From Bacteroidota bacterium (GTDB lineage: Bacteria > Bacteroidota > Bacteroidia > Chitinophagales > Chitinophagaceae): DNA of 64,000 nt. The notes beneath the pieces are model-generated. The model worked only from the letters and a program-made list of their open reading frames with translations, was not told the DNA's origin and ran no database searches. The DNA is taken from positions 62,001 through 126,000 of the forward strand of contig JAFDXN010000033.1 of the NCBI GenBank assembly GCA_018267915.1, given 5' to 3'. The translations under genes were made by a program, and so were the position numbers. Positions 8,968 to 18,320 of this stretch are shown here, piece after piece (the stretch's first letter is position 1; every line of letters begins with the position of its first letter).

Positions 8968-10011
8968 TTATCCTTCGGATATCAATTGGAGATACTGCCC
9001 GGATATGCGTGAAACCGCGTGCTCTGTTACAACATATCCATAGGCGCTTTCGGCTACTGCGTCGGCAAGCCCCGGATCATTCAGCAAAAGTTCGATTCCG
9101 TCGGCAAGTGCCTGGGGTGAATGCCGGGGACATAGAACACCGCGACCATCCTTCAGCAGGTCTTTTAGCCCCCCAGCGGCAGTAGCGACAACGGGCACTT
9201 TATAAGCAAAGGCATCCAGTACGCTACTGCCTAAGCCCTCTTCTTCCGAGCTCATCACAAATACATCCATGATAGAAAACATATCCTCAACATTATCGAC
9301 AAAGCCCATCATTTTGTACACATCGCCGACGCCACATGCAGCTATCTTCGCCTTCACTTGTTCTTCCAAGACGCCGCTGCCGAAATGCAGGAAAACAAAA
9401 TCCTGCCTTTTCTCCTTTAGATGCATGATCGCTTCAACCATGGTAAGCGGGTCTTTGTGCTGAACGAGCGCTGAGGTGGTGGAAAGAATACGGGTGCCCG
9501 GCTTGAGGTGCAGCCCTTCCAAAATCTTCAGGGCCCTGCTCTTATCGAGTTGCTTGGGTATAACGCTCTCCGATATTAGCGACACCTTCTTCACGCCAAA
9601 ATCTTCCAGTATTTTCTTGATGGCCGTACTAATAGCAACCACATGATCGGCAAGATTGTACTTGATGCGCGTACTTGCCTTGCGTGGCACAAAGTCGAGC
9701 CTCCGTGTGAAAACGATTTTTGCGCGGTGAAAAGGTTTGGTCAGCACGCACCATGTGAGCATATGGGAGGTCTGCACGTGGAATACATCGAACTTCCGAG
9801 CCCGGAATAGCAGAAATAGGATAACACTTATGATGTTAGAAAACGGCAATACCTCTAAGCCTTCAGATTGCGCTTTCTGCTGCAGTGGATAACCCTTCCT
9901 GCATAATACAGCCGCCTGCTGACCGAGGTCCCGGAACCCCAGCATATCATACAGGGTCTGGCGTTCGCCGCCCCGCCATGTGCGCTCAAAATTCAGTTCC
10001 AGGATATACAT
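8968..10011 (-). CDS. Glycosyltransferase, GT4-like
   Basis: The 347-residue protein has the two-domain GT-B layout. The N-terminal half begins ILELNFERTWRGGERQT, with the glycine loop usual for GT4 enzymes. The C-terminal half has STTSALVQHKDP, FLHFGSG, and the donor-site stretch SSEEEGLGSSVLDAFAYKVPVVAT. The usual E-x7-E motif reads with Asp in the second position (EGLGSSVLD), a conservative change. Such enzymes transfer a sugar from a nucleotide-sugar donor to a lipid, glycan or protein acceptor; the acceptor cannot be inferred. There are no membrane segments. No polysaccharide operon surrounds it; the upstream neighbour on the same strand is a large protein of unknown function 59 bases away. 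Confidence 0.85.
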   Translation of the reverse strand: MYILELNFERTWRGGERQTLYDMLGFRDLGQQAAVLCRKGYPLQQKAQSEGLEVLPFSNIISVILFLLFRARKFDVFHVQTSHMLTWCVLTKPFHRAKIVFTRRLDFVPRKASTRIKYNLADHVVAISTAIKKILEDFGVKKVSLISESVIPKQLDKSRALKILEGLHLKPGTRILSTTSALVQHKDPLTMVEAIMHLKEKRQDFVFLHFGSGVLEEQVKAKIAACGVGDVYKMMGFVDNVEDMFSIMDVFVMSSEEEGLGSSVLDAFAYKVPVVATAAGGLKDLLKDGRGVLCPRHSPQALADGIELLLNDPGLADAVAESAYGYVVTEHAVSRISGQYLQLISEG

Positions 10012-10070
10012 CAGTGCGCAAAGATGCTTAAAAAAGTGAGAAGTGAGCCGGGGCCCTTAAAGGTCAGCGG

Positions 10071-12905
10071 CTACTCCGCAGGCTGGTAATGGATGCCCTT
10101 GTACTTCTCCTTGCTGTGAATTGCCATTATCGGTATATCGAACAGCACACCGGCATAAGCCCTGATAGCATTGTACTGCCTGTTGCCATCGCCGATCTTT
10201 CTTATTTGCGGGGCATATACACCTCCCATGCTAAATACCAGTGGTGTACCGTGGATGCTGTATTGCAGGTGAAGGCCGGGGCTCACGAATTGCTCCCACT
10301 TGAAGCTTTGCGGAAGTGTGCTGTCTGAATTGGAAAGGCGATAAGACACAACCGCGCCGATGTCCAGCAGGCTTACAAATACGGTGAATGTACTCTTCGA
10401 CATGTTCCTGAATTTGCCCGCATGCTTCCCCTTGGAAATGAATTTACAGTCTACATCGTCTGGCGTTGGGGTGCTTCCAAAACGAGAGAAAGTTTTGCTG
10501 AAGGCAATGCCGATCGGAGCAGTTAATCCATATACATAGCCGCTTTTGTAAGTAAGGTTAGCACTGCTGGACCGCCCTAGTGGCAAGGTTTCATACCCCA
10601 GGTAGGGGCCGACAAAAGCATTAAGGAAAAGGCTATTCCACGTGCTGGTTTTGCGTTTGTAGCTGGTTGCCGGCAATGCGTAAGCCGATATTACCTTACT
10701 GAGGTCTTTGCTATTGGTGGCGCCGGATATGTCGTTTAAAAAGGACGCGATCCGGAGCACGAAGTAGCGTGTCTTGTCAAAGTTGAGTTCTCTCTTAATC
10801 TCATTTATACCGGCACTGTCCAACGGTCCCCGCAAAGACGCGGTGGTTTTATTGATCGCAATCAGCGGGTATGGGGCACGTATTTCAGGGCTTGCTTCCA
10901 GGTTTTCGAACCCAAGCTTTTCTGTTACCAGCAGCTGCTTCCGTATCTCGTTTAGCATTATTTTGCGGGCCCGGTAGCCGGTATCGACCGGGCACGACCT
11001 GTAAAGTGCAATATCCTTTTGCAGTGCCTGGAACTCCCGGGGATCTGCGCCCCTTGGATATCTTTTTGTAAGCGCATAGGCGAGATTGAACATTTCTCTG
11101 ACTGCACCGTAATAGTCTTTCTTATCTATGTGCGCATAAACATCCAGCACTCCACGGAGTGTTTCAAGGTCCGTTTGCAGGTTATAAGCCTGGTCAGCGA
11201 AAATAGCCTTAGAGTTGGTGGTCGCTGTCAGCAAATCATCAAATACCTTTATGAGATCACTGGTGAACTGCCATGTGGTGTAGCTCAAAGTGCTAAAATC
11301 AATGTTATCCTTATCGTTGTCCCTACTCTTTGCCCGGCGGGTAACATTATCAACCTGCTGCATTTCCTGCAACATTCTTGCAAGGACATTTTTTACTTTC
11401 AATATCTCATCAGGCCTGAAATCAAAGTCGTCATTTTTTCGTAAAAGTATCTTCGAGAACACCTTATCGTATTTCAAGTCGACCAGGCTGAGCATGGTCA
11501 TGAACATATCATCAGGCATATCGACCAGGGTGGAGGGATTGAGCAAATATTTATTGCCCTTGCTTACCAGGAATATCTCCTGCTTTACCGCATACAGCAA
11601 CGTTATAAAATGATCCGGTGTTACATATTTATCCGATAGCCTTCCCTTGAGGTTGAGATAAAGGTTATTAATAGTCTCGTCGATGGAATATCTCTTTTGC
11701 ATCAGCGACGCGATCTCGCCACCGTAGCCAACATATTGACGCAACACATTTATCGCAATTTTGTTCTTCGGCAAACTGTCAATAAAAGGTATCTGGAAGA
11801 AATGCTGAGGCATAACAGAAAAATCCTGGGCTATGGCATAGCGCCAAGCCTTACCGATCTTCGGCATATCATACTCCTCATTATTTTTCAACAGGGCCAT
11901 GCATGCGGGAAATACGATATTCAGTTCTTCGATCAGCTTTGCTTTCTTCTTCAACTCGTCAAAGAACCACAACACAGACTCCTGCTCCACCCTATTGGCA
12001 AGAAAAATAGCCATGGCATCTATCATCTCCGACTGGCCCGGCATTGAAAACCCTGATCCGGACTGGCTGGCCTGTATGTTATTACTCTCATTCATAAAGG
12101 TGTACTCATTGCCCGACGGTATAAGCCTATCACCGAAGTTGTACTGCACAGTACTGACCATGGAACGACAGGCCTCCGTACAGCGGTCCACTAATATCTC
12201 CCTGAGGTCTTTGACCCTGCCACCGGAAGACAACTCTACCAGCCGCAGGCGCAGCGTATCAAAAAGCTTACTAAGGCCACCGCGCAACATTGTGTCCCTT
12301 GTACCTAATAAGTTGAACGAATCGATGGCGCTGATCATGTTACGATACGAGGCCGCCTGTGCCGCGCCCAAAGTGTCACCCTGGTGCGTTAGCCTATCCA
12401 AACTATCCGTCAGTAATGACTGCCTAAGCGCGAGCCGGGTGGAGTCTTCGGCATCCGGGGGAACACGCAGCGTGCGTAGCCGGAGTTCCGCTGTTCTTAA
12501 ACGCCAATCATTATTGCTGATCGAGTCTTTTTGTGCAACAATATCGTCTCGCACATCTTTTAACGATGTGTACTTGCGGTCGGCCTGGCGGTATAACTTT
12601 TCAGAATCTATCATAGCAAAGAGGCTGTCTTTAGGCAGGGTGAAATTGTAGCTGGTGTACAACCTACCTAAGTAAGGGTAGCGATCCAGCTCATTGATCG
12701 ATCTGCCTTTGAGATAATAGCCGAGATACTTTAAAAAGATGTTGCGATTGTTAGCATCGCTGGTGAATGAATCGTTATAGAGAGCTTTAGTTATATATAC
12801 CGCATTTATCGCTTCCAATTTGGGTTGGGCGGCTGCCCTATTCGATAATAATAGTATAGAAAAAAGGGAGCAGCAAATGATGCTGTGGATATGCTGTTTG
12901 TACAT
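10071..12905 (-). CDS. Large exported protein of unknown function
   Basis: I do not recognise this 944-residue protein. It begins with a signal peptide (hydrophobic stretch ending SNRAAAQ) and so is exported. Residues roughly 30-700 are mostly helical and charged, with several heptad-like stretches and few cysteines (a CTEAC pair near residue 245). The last 200 residues change character: alternating beta-strand-like segments with Gly and aromatic residues (YKSGYVYGLTAPIGIAFS; LDIGAVVSYRL; GVLFDIPIMA), as in small outer-membrane barrels. It may be an envelope protein with a long periplasmic helical part and a membrane-inserted C-terminus. The gene is 59 bases upstream of the glycosyltransferase and 138 bases downstream of the lysozyme gene, all on the minus strand. 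Confidence 0.75.
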   Translation of the reverse strand: MYKQHIHSIICCSLFSILLLSNRAAAQPKLEAINAVYITKALYNDSFTSDANNRNIFLKYLGYYLKGRSINELDRYPYLGRLYTSYNFTLPKDSLFAMIDSEKLYRQADRKYTSLKDVRDDIVAQKDSISNNDWRLRTAELRLRTLRVPPDAEDSTRLALRQSLLTDSLDRLTHQGDTLGAAQAASYRNMISAIDSFNLLGTRDTMLRGGLSKLFDTLRLRLVELSSGGRVKDLREILVDRCTEACRSMVSTVQYNFGDRLIPSGNEYTFMNESNNIQASQSGSGFSMPGQSEMIDAMAIFLANRVEQESVLWFFDELKKKAKLIEELNIVFPACMALLKNNEEYDMPKIGKAWRYAIAQDFSVMPQHFFQIPFIDSLPKNKIAINVLRQYVGYGGEIASLMQKRYSIDETINNLYLNLKGRLSDKYVTPDHFITLLYAVKQEIFLVSKGNKYLLNPSTLVDMPDDMFMTMLSLVDLKYDKVFSKILLRKNDDFDFRPDEILKVKNVLARMLQEMQQVDNVTRRAKSRDNDKDNIDFSTLSYTTWQFTSDLIKVFDDLLTATTNSKAIFADQAYNLQTDLETLRGVLDVYAHIDKKDYYGAVREMFNLAYALTKRYPRGADPREFQALQKDIALYRSCPVDTGYRARKIMLNEIRKQLLVTEKLGFENLEASPEIRAPYPLIAINKTTASLRGPLDSAGINEIKRELNFDKTRYFVLRIASFLNDISGATNSKDLSKVISAYALPATSYKRKTSTWNSLFLNAFVGPYLGYETLPLGRSSSANLTYKSGYVYGLTAPIGIAFSKTFSRFGSTPTPDDVDCKFISKGKHAGKFRNMSKSTFTVFVSLLDIGAVVSYRLSNSDSTLPQSFKWEQFVSPGLHLQYSIHGTPLVFSMGGVYAPQIRKIGDGNRQYNAIRAYAGVLFDIPIMAIHSKEKYKGIHYQPAE

Positions 12906-13043
12906 GATAATTGAAGTTTTGGAATCTCCCTTACCAGTACAAATAAAACAGATATTCTCAAATATTTAAAGCATTTCGGCGCAATATTTTAAACGTGCAA
13001 TACATTGCCGATGGCGATGCCGCAATCAGACCAGATGGGCATC

Positions 13044-13505
13044 TCACGCTGTAAAATAAAGTTCGGCTTCTGCCTTGCGCCGGTTGGTGAGACCTGCTAC
13101 GGCAACGAGTTTGCCGTCAACATGGGCTTTGTTCCACACTAGAAAGGCATCTTTGATGGTCGGATCGTTCTTGTTGGCTTTAACTTTCTTCAGCAAGGTT
13201 GAACTAAGGAGGGCACCGGTGCCGACATTGTACGCAAAACTAACCAGCGCGTTGAATTGATTTTGGGTCAGCTTTGCAGGCCGAACTGCTGCGTCCACCT
13301 TCAGGCTTTTCAATACTATCTCATCTTCCAGCAACTTGTCGGCTCGTTGCTGTGTAATGGCATCCCCACGTTTTACCGGACTACCATCCTCATAGTGTAT
13401 TGAACCATACCCGATCGTCCAGATGCCTGCACTGTCTTTATAAGCCTTAAGTTGTAAGCCTTCGCGGCTCTTGATGAAGTCGAAACATACTTTGTCAGGT
13501 GTCAT
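13044..13505 (-). CDS. GH24 (T4-type) lysozyme without signal peptide
   Basis: The 153-residue protein matches glycoside hydrolase family 24 muramidases, which cut the MurNAc-GlcNAc bond of peptidoglycan. The catalytic triad spacing E-8x-D-5x-T is intact: Glu15 in SREGLQLKAY, Asp24 in KDSAG and Thr30 in WTIGYGS. The downstream NQFNALVSFAYNVG block is also typical. The product starts at residue 1 of the domain with no signal peptide or membrane anchor, as in phage endolysins that rely on a holin; no holin, spanin or other phage gene is nearby. It may be a captured phage gene or one exported by an unknown route. The ATG at 13505 is the only sensible start. Confidence 0.88.
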   Translation of the reverse strand: MTPDKVCFDFIKSREGLQLKAYKDSAGIWTIGYGSIHYEDGSPVKRGDAITQQRADKLLEDEIVLKSLKVDAAVRPAKLTQNQFNALVSFAYNVGTGALLSSTLLKKVKANKNDPTIKDAFLVWNKAHVDGKLVAVAGLTNRRKAEAELYFTA

Positions 13506-13830
13506 AGTAAATTATTTGTGTGGCCAAGAATCTATTGAAAGTAATTTCCTGTTCAATAGCGAGGAGTTATTTCCTCTTTTCGTTAAAGTAAGTGTATAAT
13601 GAGCTGAAAGTCAAATGTATGTGTTAAATAATTATTTCCTGTTTCTTCCTGTTGCGGGGCTATAACCGTAATAAAGGACAAAGGTTAGGTCTGTCCACTA
13701 GGCAAAAAGGTAGTTGCCAAGGCAAGTTACGTTGCGGCGTGAGGCTTTTCCAAATAAGGATATCCACATTTTCATCGAAGCGAAAAAATACCCCCTTCGA
13801 TTAGTGATCAGCTTTTTATCTTTAAAGCAA
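13506..13830. promoter_or_regulatory. Divergent intergenic region, lysozyme / amidohydrolase
   Basis: These 325 bases separate the minus-strand lysozyme gene from the plus-strand amidohydrolase gene, so both promoters should lie here. The frame of the amidohydrolase stays open upstream to 13714, but that stretch is basic, unlike a signal peptide, and is not taken as coding. TATCTTTA at 13816-13823 resembles the Bacteroidota -7 element TAnnTTTG in 7 of 8 positions, but it lies so close to the ATG at 13831 that it would give an almost leaderless message. I see no hairpin terminator or RNA gene. Confidence 0.3.
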
Positions 13831-16800
13831 ATGAGCTTTACAAATTTCAAACGGCTGCTGCCGGCTTTAATGCTAGCGCCAGCTTGCCTGTTTGCGGGCG
13901 ACAAGAAAAAATGGGATGTTGAAAAACCGGGAGGGCCTCAGAAGGAGGTATCGTTTACAGTAAATGAGGGTACCTGGTTGAACCTCGATGTGTCGCCGGA
14001 CGGCAAAGAGATCGCTTTTGACCTGCTGGGTGATATCTATGTGATGCCCATCACGGGCGGAGAAGCAAAGGTGCTACGGCAGGGAAAGGCCATGGAAGTA
14101 CAGCCCCGCTATAGCCCAGACGGTAAGAAGATATCCTTTACATCGGACAGGGGCGGCGGCGACAATATTTGGGTGATGAACAGGGATGGAAGCGATGCCC
14201 ACCAGGTGACCACAGAAAACTTCAGGTTGCTAAACAACGCCGTTTGGACACCGGACAGTAAATACCTGGTAGCCCGTAAGCATTTTACCTCCACCCGATC
14301 GCTTGGAGCAGGGGAAATGTGGATGTATCATATAAAAGGCGGGGGCGGATTACAACTGACCGTAAAGAAGAATGATCAGCAGGATGTGAACGAGCCGTGT
14401 GTCTCACCGGACGGAAGATATGTGTACTATAGCGAGGATATGTATCCCGGTGGCTATTTTCAATATAATAAAGATCCCAACCAGCAAATTTTCGTTATTA
14501 AGCGTTTTGACAGGGAGAAGGGTACTAATGAAACAGTGACGGGCGGGCCGGGAGGCGCTGTGCGCCCGCAAATATCGCATAGCGGAAAGCTGTTGGCTTT
14601 TGTGAGGCGTGTCAGGACCAAAACCGTACTGTTCATCCATGATATGGAAACTGCCGAGGAATGGCCTGTTTACGATAAGCTCTCTAAAGACCAACAGGAG
14701 GCGTGGACGACATTTGGTATCTACACCGGATTTGCATGGACACCGGATGACAAGAATATTGTGATATGGGCAGGCGGCAAGATCATGAAGGTGGATGTAA
14801 ATGCTACCAACAGTGCGACAGAGATCCCCTTTAGCTGCCATGTGAAACAGCAAATAACAGATGCAGTTCGCTTTAAACAAGACATTAATCCAGATGCATT
14901 TACGGTGAATGTTATCAGACAATCTGTTACGTCGCCTGACGGAAAATGGCTGGTATTCAGTGCCTTGGGACATTTATACAGAAAAGACCTACCGGGTGGC
15001 AAGCCAGTGCGTATCACCAATGCGGAGACCCTTGAATATGACCCATCTTTCTCACGCGATGGTAAGACCATCGTATATGTAACGTGGAGCGATAGTGGGA
15101 GCGGGGCGATATGCAAAGTGCCGCTAGCCGGTGGCGCCATCGAAAAAATAAGCGGCAGCAAAGGCATATACCGGACACCGTCTTATTCGCATGATGGCAA
15201 ATGGCTGGTGTATGAGCGGCAAGGCGCTAGTGGCATACTCGGTCATCCCTTCACATCGAAACCCGGTATCTATATAATGCCGGCCGCGGGTGGCAAAGAA
15301 GAATTTGTGACCGACAAGGGAAGCGAGCCTGTGTTCAGTAAAGATGATACACGCATTTATTACCAGGCAGGCGGGGACCTTGACAACTCATTTAACTCAT
15401 GCAAGACAGACGGCAGTGACGAGCGCGTGATCTTCAAGAGCACTTACGGAAAACAATTTACGGTATCGCCCGATGAAGAATGGGTAGCCTTCGAGCACCT
15501 TTTCCAGGTGTATATTGCTGCTTTTCCCCACACCGGCCGGCCTATTACTATCGGCAGCGAGACATCGGATTTTCCCTTAAGAAAGGTATCGAAAGATGCG
15601 GGTTATGACCTGCACTGGAGCGGAGATGGTAATAAACTGCACTATACGCTGGGGGACCAATATTACACTATCGACCTGCACGACCTGTTTCAATTTGTTG
15701 GCGGCAAGCCTGATTCAACATTCATCATACCAGCGAAAGGGGTGACGGTGGGTCTGACCGCAAAAACAGATAAGCCGCAAGGGCAATTGGCTTTTACCAA
15801 CGCACGAATAATCACGATGGAAAATGATGGTGTGATAGAAAATGGCACTATCGTAGTGGACGGCAATATCATTAAAGCCCTTGGTAAGACCGGGCAAGTA
15901 AACATACCGACAGGAGCCAAACAAATAGACTGCAGCGGCAAAACCATTTGCCCCGGTTTTATAGATGCTCATGGGCATGCGGGCCACTTCTACTCGGGCA
16001 TAGTACCGGAGAAACATTGGCCTTATTATGTAAACCTCGCTTACGGCGTCACAACGATACACGACCCATCGGCCAACAGTGAGTTTGTTTTTGCGCAGAG
16101 TGAAATGGTAAAAGCCGGACTGATGGTGGGCCCAAGAGTATTCTCGACAGGAACGATATTGTATGGCGCTGATGGGGATTTTAAGGCAGTGATCAACTCG
16201 TATGACGATGCCAAAAGCGCGATACAGCGAACGAAAGCCTTTGGGGCCTTCAGCGTGAAGAGCTACAATCAACCGCGCAGGGAGCAGAGGCAGCAGGTAA
16301 TAGAGGCTGCGAGAGAGTTAAAAACGGAAGTAGTGCCTGAAGGAGGTTCGTTTTTTTACCATAACCTCAGCATGATATTGGACGGACATACAACCATCGA
16401 ACACAACATTCCCGTGGCGCCGCTATATGATGATGTGGTGCAACTATGGAAAAATTCGGGCACGGCTAACACACCTACACTGATAGTAGCGTATGGAGGG
16501 CTTTCGGGTGAGTATTACTGGTACCAGCATAGCAATATATGGGAAAAAGAAAGACTATTGCACTTTACCCCACGATCAGTGATCGACACCCGTAGCAGGC
16601 ACCGTGTTATGGCACCCGATGAAGAATATGAGAACGGCTATATGCTGGTATCGAAAAGCCTGAAGAAATTGAGTGATGCCGGCGTTACCATCAATATGGG
16701 CGCGCACGGCCAGCTCAACGGCCTGGGAGCCCATTGGGAGATATGGATGATGACGCAGGGTGGGATGACGGCGATGGAAGCTTTAAAGACAGCCACTATC

Positions 16801-17073
16801 AATCCTGCAAAAAGCCTGGGGCTGGACAGCTATATAGGCTCGCTGAAAGAAGGGAAACTGGCTGACCTGATCGTTATGGATAAAAACCCGCTGGAGAGTA
16901 TTTACAACACTGAAAGCATCAGGTACACCATGGCGAACGGCAGACTGTATGACAGCGAAACGATGAATGAAACAGGCAACTACAACAAACCCCGCGGCAA
17001 CTTTTATTGGGAACTAGGCAAGAACGCGGATGTATTTCCATGGTACCAGTCGGAACAGCATTTGGATGATTAA
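13831..17073 (+). CDS. Exported TolB-like propeller-amidohydrolase fusion
   Basis: The 1080-residue protein starts at ATG 13831, chosen because it gives a clean signal peptide (FKRLLPALMLAPACLFAG). Residues about 40-640 carry repeated PD40/TolB-type blades (LDVSPDGKEIAFD, PRYSPDGKKISFTSD, CVSPDGRYVYYSED, PSYSHDGKWLVYE). Residues about 665-1060 form an amidohydrolase with the metal motif PGFIDAHGHAGH, a downstream His in TTIEHN, and the late block NMGAHGQLNGLGAHWE. This architecture is common in Bacteroidota and relatives, and is often labelled a dipeptidase or imidazolonepropionase-like enzyme, but substrate is generally unknown. The C-terminal LKEGKLADLIVMDKNPL is typical of the family. A UBP zinc-finger gene follows 29 bases downstream. 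Confidence 0.88.
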   Translation: MSFTNFKRLLPALMLAPACLFAGDKKKWDVEKPGGPQKEVSFTVNEGTWLNLDVSPDGKEIAFDLLGDIYVMPITGGEAKVLRQGKAMEVQPRYSPDGKKISFTSDRGGGDNIWVMNRDGSDAHQVTTENFRLLNNAVWTPDSKYLVARKHFTSTRSLGAGEMWMYHIKGGGGLQLTVKKNDQQDVNEPCVSPDGRYVYYSEDMYPGGYFQYNKDPNQQIFVIKRFDREKGTNETVTGGPGGAVRPQISHSGKLLAFVRRVRTKTVLFIHDMETAEEWPVYDKLSKDQQEAWTTFGIYTGFAWTPDDKNIVIWAGGKIMKVDVNATNSATEIPFSCHVKQQITDAVRFKQDINPDAFTVNVIRQSVTSPDGKWLVFSALGHLYRKDLPGGKPVRITNAETLEYDPSFSRDGKTIVYVTWSDSGSGAICKVPLAGGAIEKISGSKGIYRTPSYSHDGKWLVYERQGASGILGHPFTSKPGIYIMPAAGGKEEFVTDKGSEPVFSKDDTRIYYQAGGDLDNSFNSCKTDGSDERVIFKSTYGKQFTVSPDEEWVAFEHLFQVYIAAFPHTGRPITIGSETSDFPLRKVSKDAGYDLHWSGDGNKLHYTLGDQYYTIDLHDLFQFVGGKPDSTFIIPAKGVTVGLTAKTDKPQGQLAFTNARIITMENDGVIENGTIVVDGNIIKALGKTGQVNIPTGAKQIDCSGKTICPGFIDAHGHAGHFYSGIVPEKHWPYYVNLAYGVTTIHDPSANSEFVFAQSEMVKAGLMVGPRVFSTGTILYGADGDFKAVINSYDDAKSAIQRTKAFGAFSVKSYNQPRREQRQQVIEAARELKTEVVPEGGSFFYHNLSMILDGHTTIEHNIPVAPLYDDVVQLWKNSGTANTPTLIVAYGGLSGEYYWYQHSNIWEKERLLHFTPRSVIDTRSRHRVMAPDEEYENGYMLVSKSLKKLSDAGVTINMGAHGQLNGLGAHWEIWMMTQGGMTAMEALKTATINPAKSLGLDSYIGSLKEGKLADLIVMDKNPLESIYNTESIRYTMANGRLYDSETMNETGNYNKPRGNFYWELGKNADVFPWYQSEQHLDD

Positions 17074-17102
17074 GGCAAAACAAGCGTAAATTTGGTAGCA
17101 CC

Positions 17103-17381
17103 ATGAGCATGAACCGGAAATTATGCGATCACATATCGTTTGCAGGCGACTTGAAACAACCCGCGGAATATGTATGTGAAGCGTGTGTAAAGCACGGAGG
17201 CAACTGGGTGCATCTACGTACCTGCCAGACCTGCGGTGTTACGCTTTGCTGCGATGATTCACCCGGCAGGCATATGACCGCTCACAATCGCGAGACCGGG
17301 CATCCTGTGATCATCTCTGCTGAACCGGGAGAGAAATGGATATACTGCTATGTGGACCATCTTTTTTCAGATTACGTTTAA
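17103..17381 (+). CDS. UBP-type zinc finger protein
   Basis: The 92-residue protein is almost entirely a UBP-type zinc finger. The metal ligands are visible: Cys8 and His10, Cys25/Cys28, Cys41/Cys44, Cys49 and His57/His61/His67, with the characteristic CxTCGVxLCCDxSPGRHMTAH-type core. In eukaryotes the domain binds the free C-terminus of ubiquitin; bacterial stand-alone versions exist in many genomes and their ligand is not established. It has no signal peptide. It follows the amidohydrolase by 29 bases and precedes the DUF5996 gene by 15 bases, which suggests one transcript. A second Met at codon 3 could also serve as start. Confidence 0.85.
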   Translation: MSMNRKLCDHISFAGDLKQPAEYVCEACVKHGGNWVHLRTCQTCGVTLCCDDSPGRHMTAHNRETGHPVIISAEPGEKWIYCYVDHLFSDYV

Positions 17382-17396
17382 AACTCATTCAGCTTT

Positions 17397-18308
17397 ATGA
17401 TCAGCAACCTTGCGCTACCGCCACTGCCATTAAATGAATGGGCCGACACAAAAAAAGCTTTGCATTTGTATTGCCAGATCATCGGCAAAATAAAGCTTAA
17501 GCTGCTGCCATATAAAAACCACTGGTGGAATGCCGCCCTCTATATAAACGCAGCAGGTATCGGAACAACGGCTATACCATACAATGACAAAACGATAGAA
17601 TTTAACTTTGATCTTTGCAAACACCAGTTGATCATCACAACAACCAATAGTGAATACGAGATCATTGAGCTCAGGGATGGACTGTGTGTGTCGGACTTTT
17701 ACAAGCAGGTTTTTAAAATACTCGATAAGCTCAAAGTGCAAGTGAAAATATTAGCGAAACCTTACGAGTTTGAAACGCAAATACCTTTTGCAGAGGATAC
17801 GATGCATTGCACTTATGACAAAGAATACATATCGCGGTTCAGGAAAGTATTGTTCTTTTCAGACGCAGTGATGAAAGAGTTCAGCGGTCGGTTCATCGGC
17901 AAATGCTCGCCTGTACACCTATTCTGGCACAGCTTCGACCTGGCGGTAACGCGCTTTTCGGGACGGGAAGCGCCGGAGATAGCAGGCGCCAACAGCGTAA
18001 ATGCAGAAGCTTACTCACACGAAGTGATCAGCGCCGGCTTCTGGGCAGGTGATAAGAATGTACAGGAACCTGCTTATTATTGTTACACATACCCCTCGCC
18101 TCCGGGCCTGGACGGGGAGCCGTTACTACCAAAGGGCAAGGCAAAGTGGATACAATCGAACGGCAGCCCCATGGCATTGCTCACCTACGCAGATATGATA
18201 AAAGAACAAGACCCGAAACATGCGCTACTGGACTTCCTTGAAAGCAGCTATTTAGCGGGTGCCCGAAAGGCCGACTGGGCAATCGACAATTACCGGGCCC
18301 GCAGTTAA
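17397..18308 (+). CDS. DUF5996 family protein
   Basis: The 303-residue cytosolic protein matches the DUF5996 pattern: an N-terminal LPLNEWADTKKALHLYCQ segment, then KNHWWNAALYINAAGI, a central VKILAKPYEFETQIPF-type stretch, and a C-terminal part with PVHLFWHSFDLAVTRFSGR and EVISAGFWAG. Function is unknown; the conserved Trp/His residues suggest an enzyme or ligand-binding pocket, which is inference. It lies between the UBP finger gene (15 bases) and an FMN reductase gene (12 bases) on the same strand and is probably co-transcribed with both. Confidence 0.85.
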   Translation: MISNLALPPLPLNEWADTKKALHLYCQIIGKIKLKLLPYKNHWWNAALYINAAGIGTTAIPYNDKTIEFNFDLCKHQLIITTTNSEYEIIELRDGLCVSDFYKQVFKILDKLKVQVKILAKPYEFETQIPFAEDTMHCTYDKEYISRFRKVLFFSDAVMKEFSGRFIGKCSPVHLFWHSFDLAVTRFSGREAPEIAGANSVNAEAYSHEVISAGFWAGDKNVQEPAYYCYTYPSPPGLDGEPLLPKGKAKWIQSNGSPMALLTYADMIKEQDPKHALLDFLESSYLAGARKADWAIDNYRARS

Positions 18309-18320
18309 AAAAACAAAACC

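Noticed and set aside
13714..13830. N-terminal extension of the propeller-amidohydrolase
   Set aside because: The extension is basic and would bury the signal peptide; the ATG at 13831 starts a normal one.
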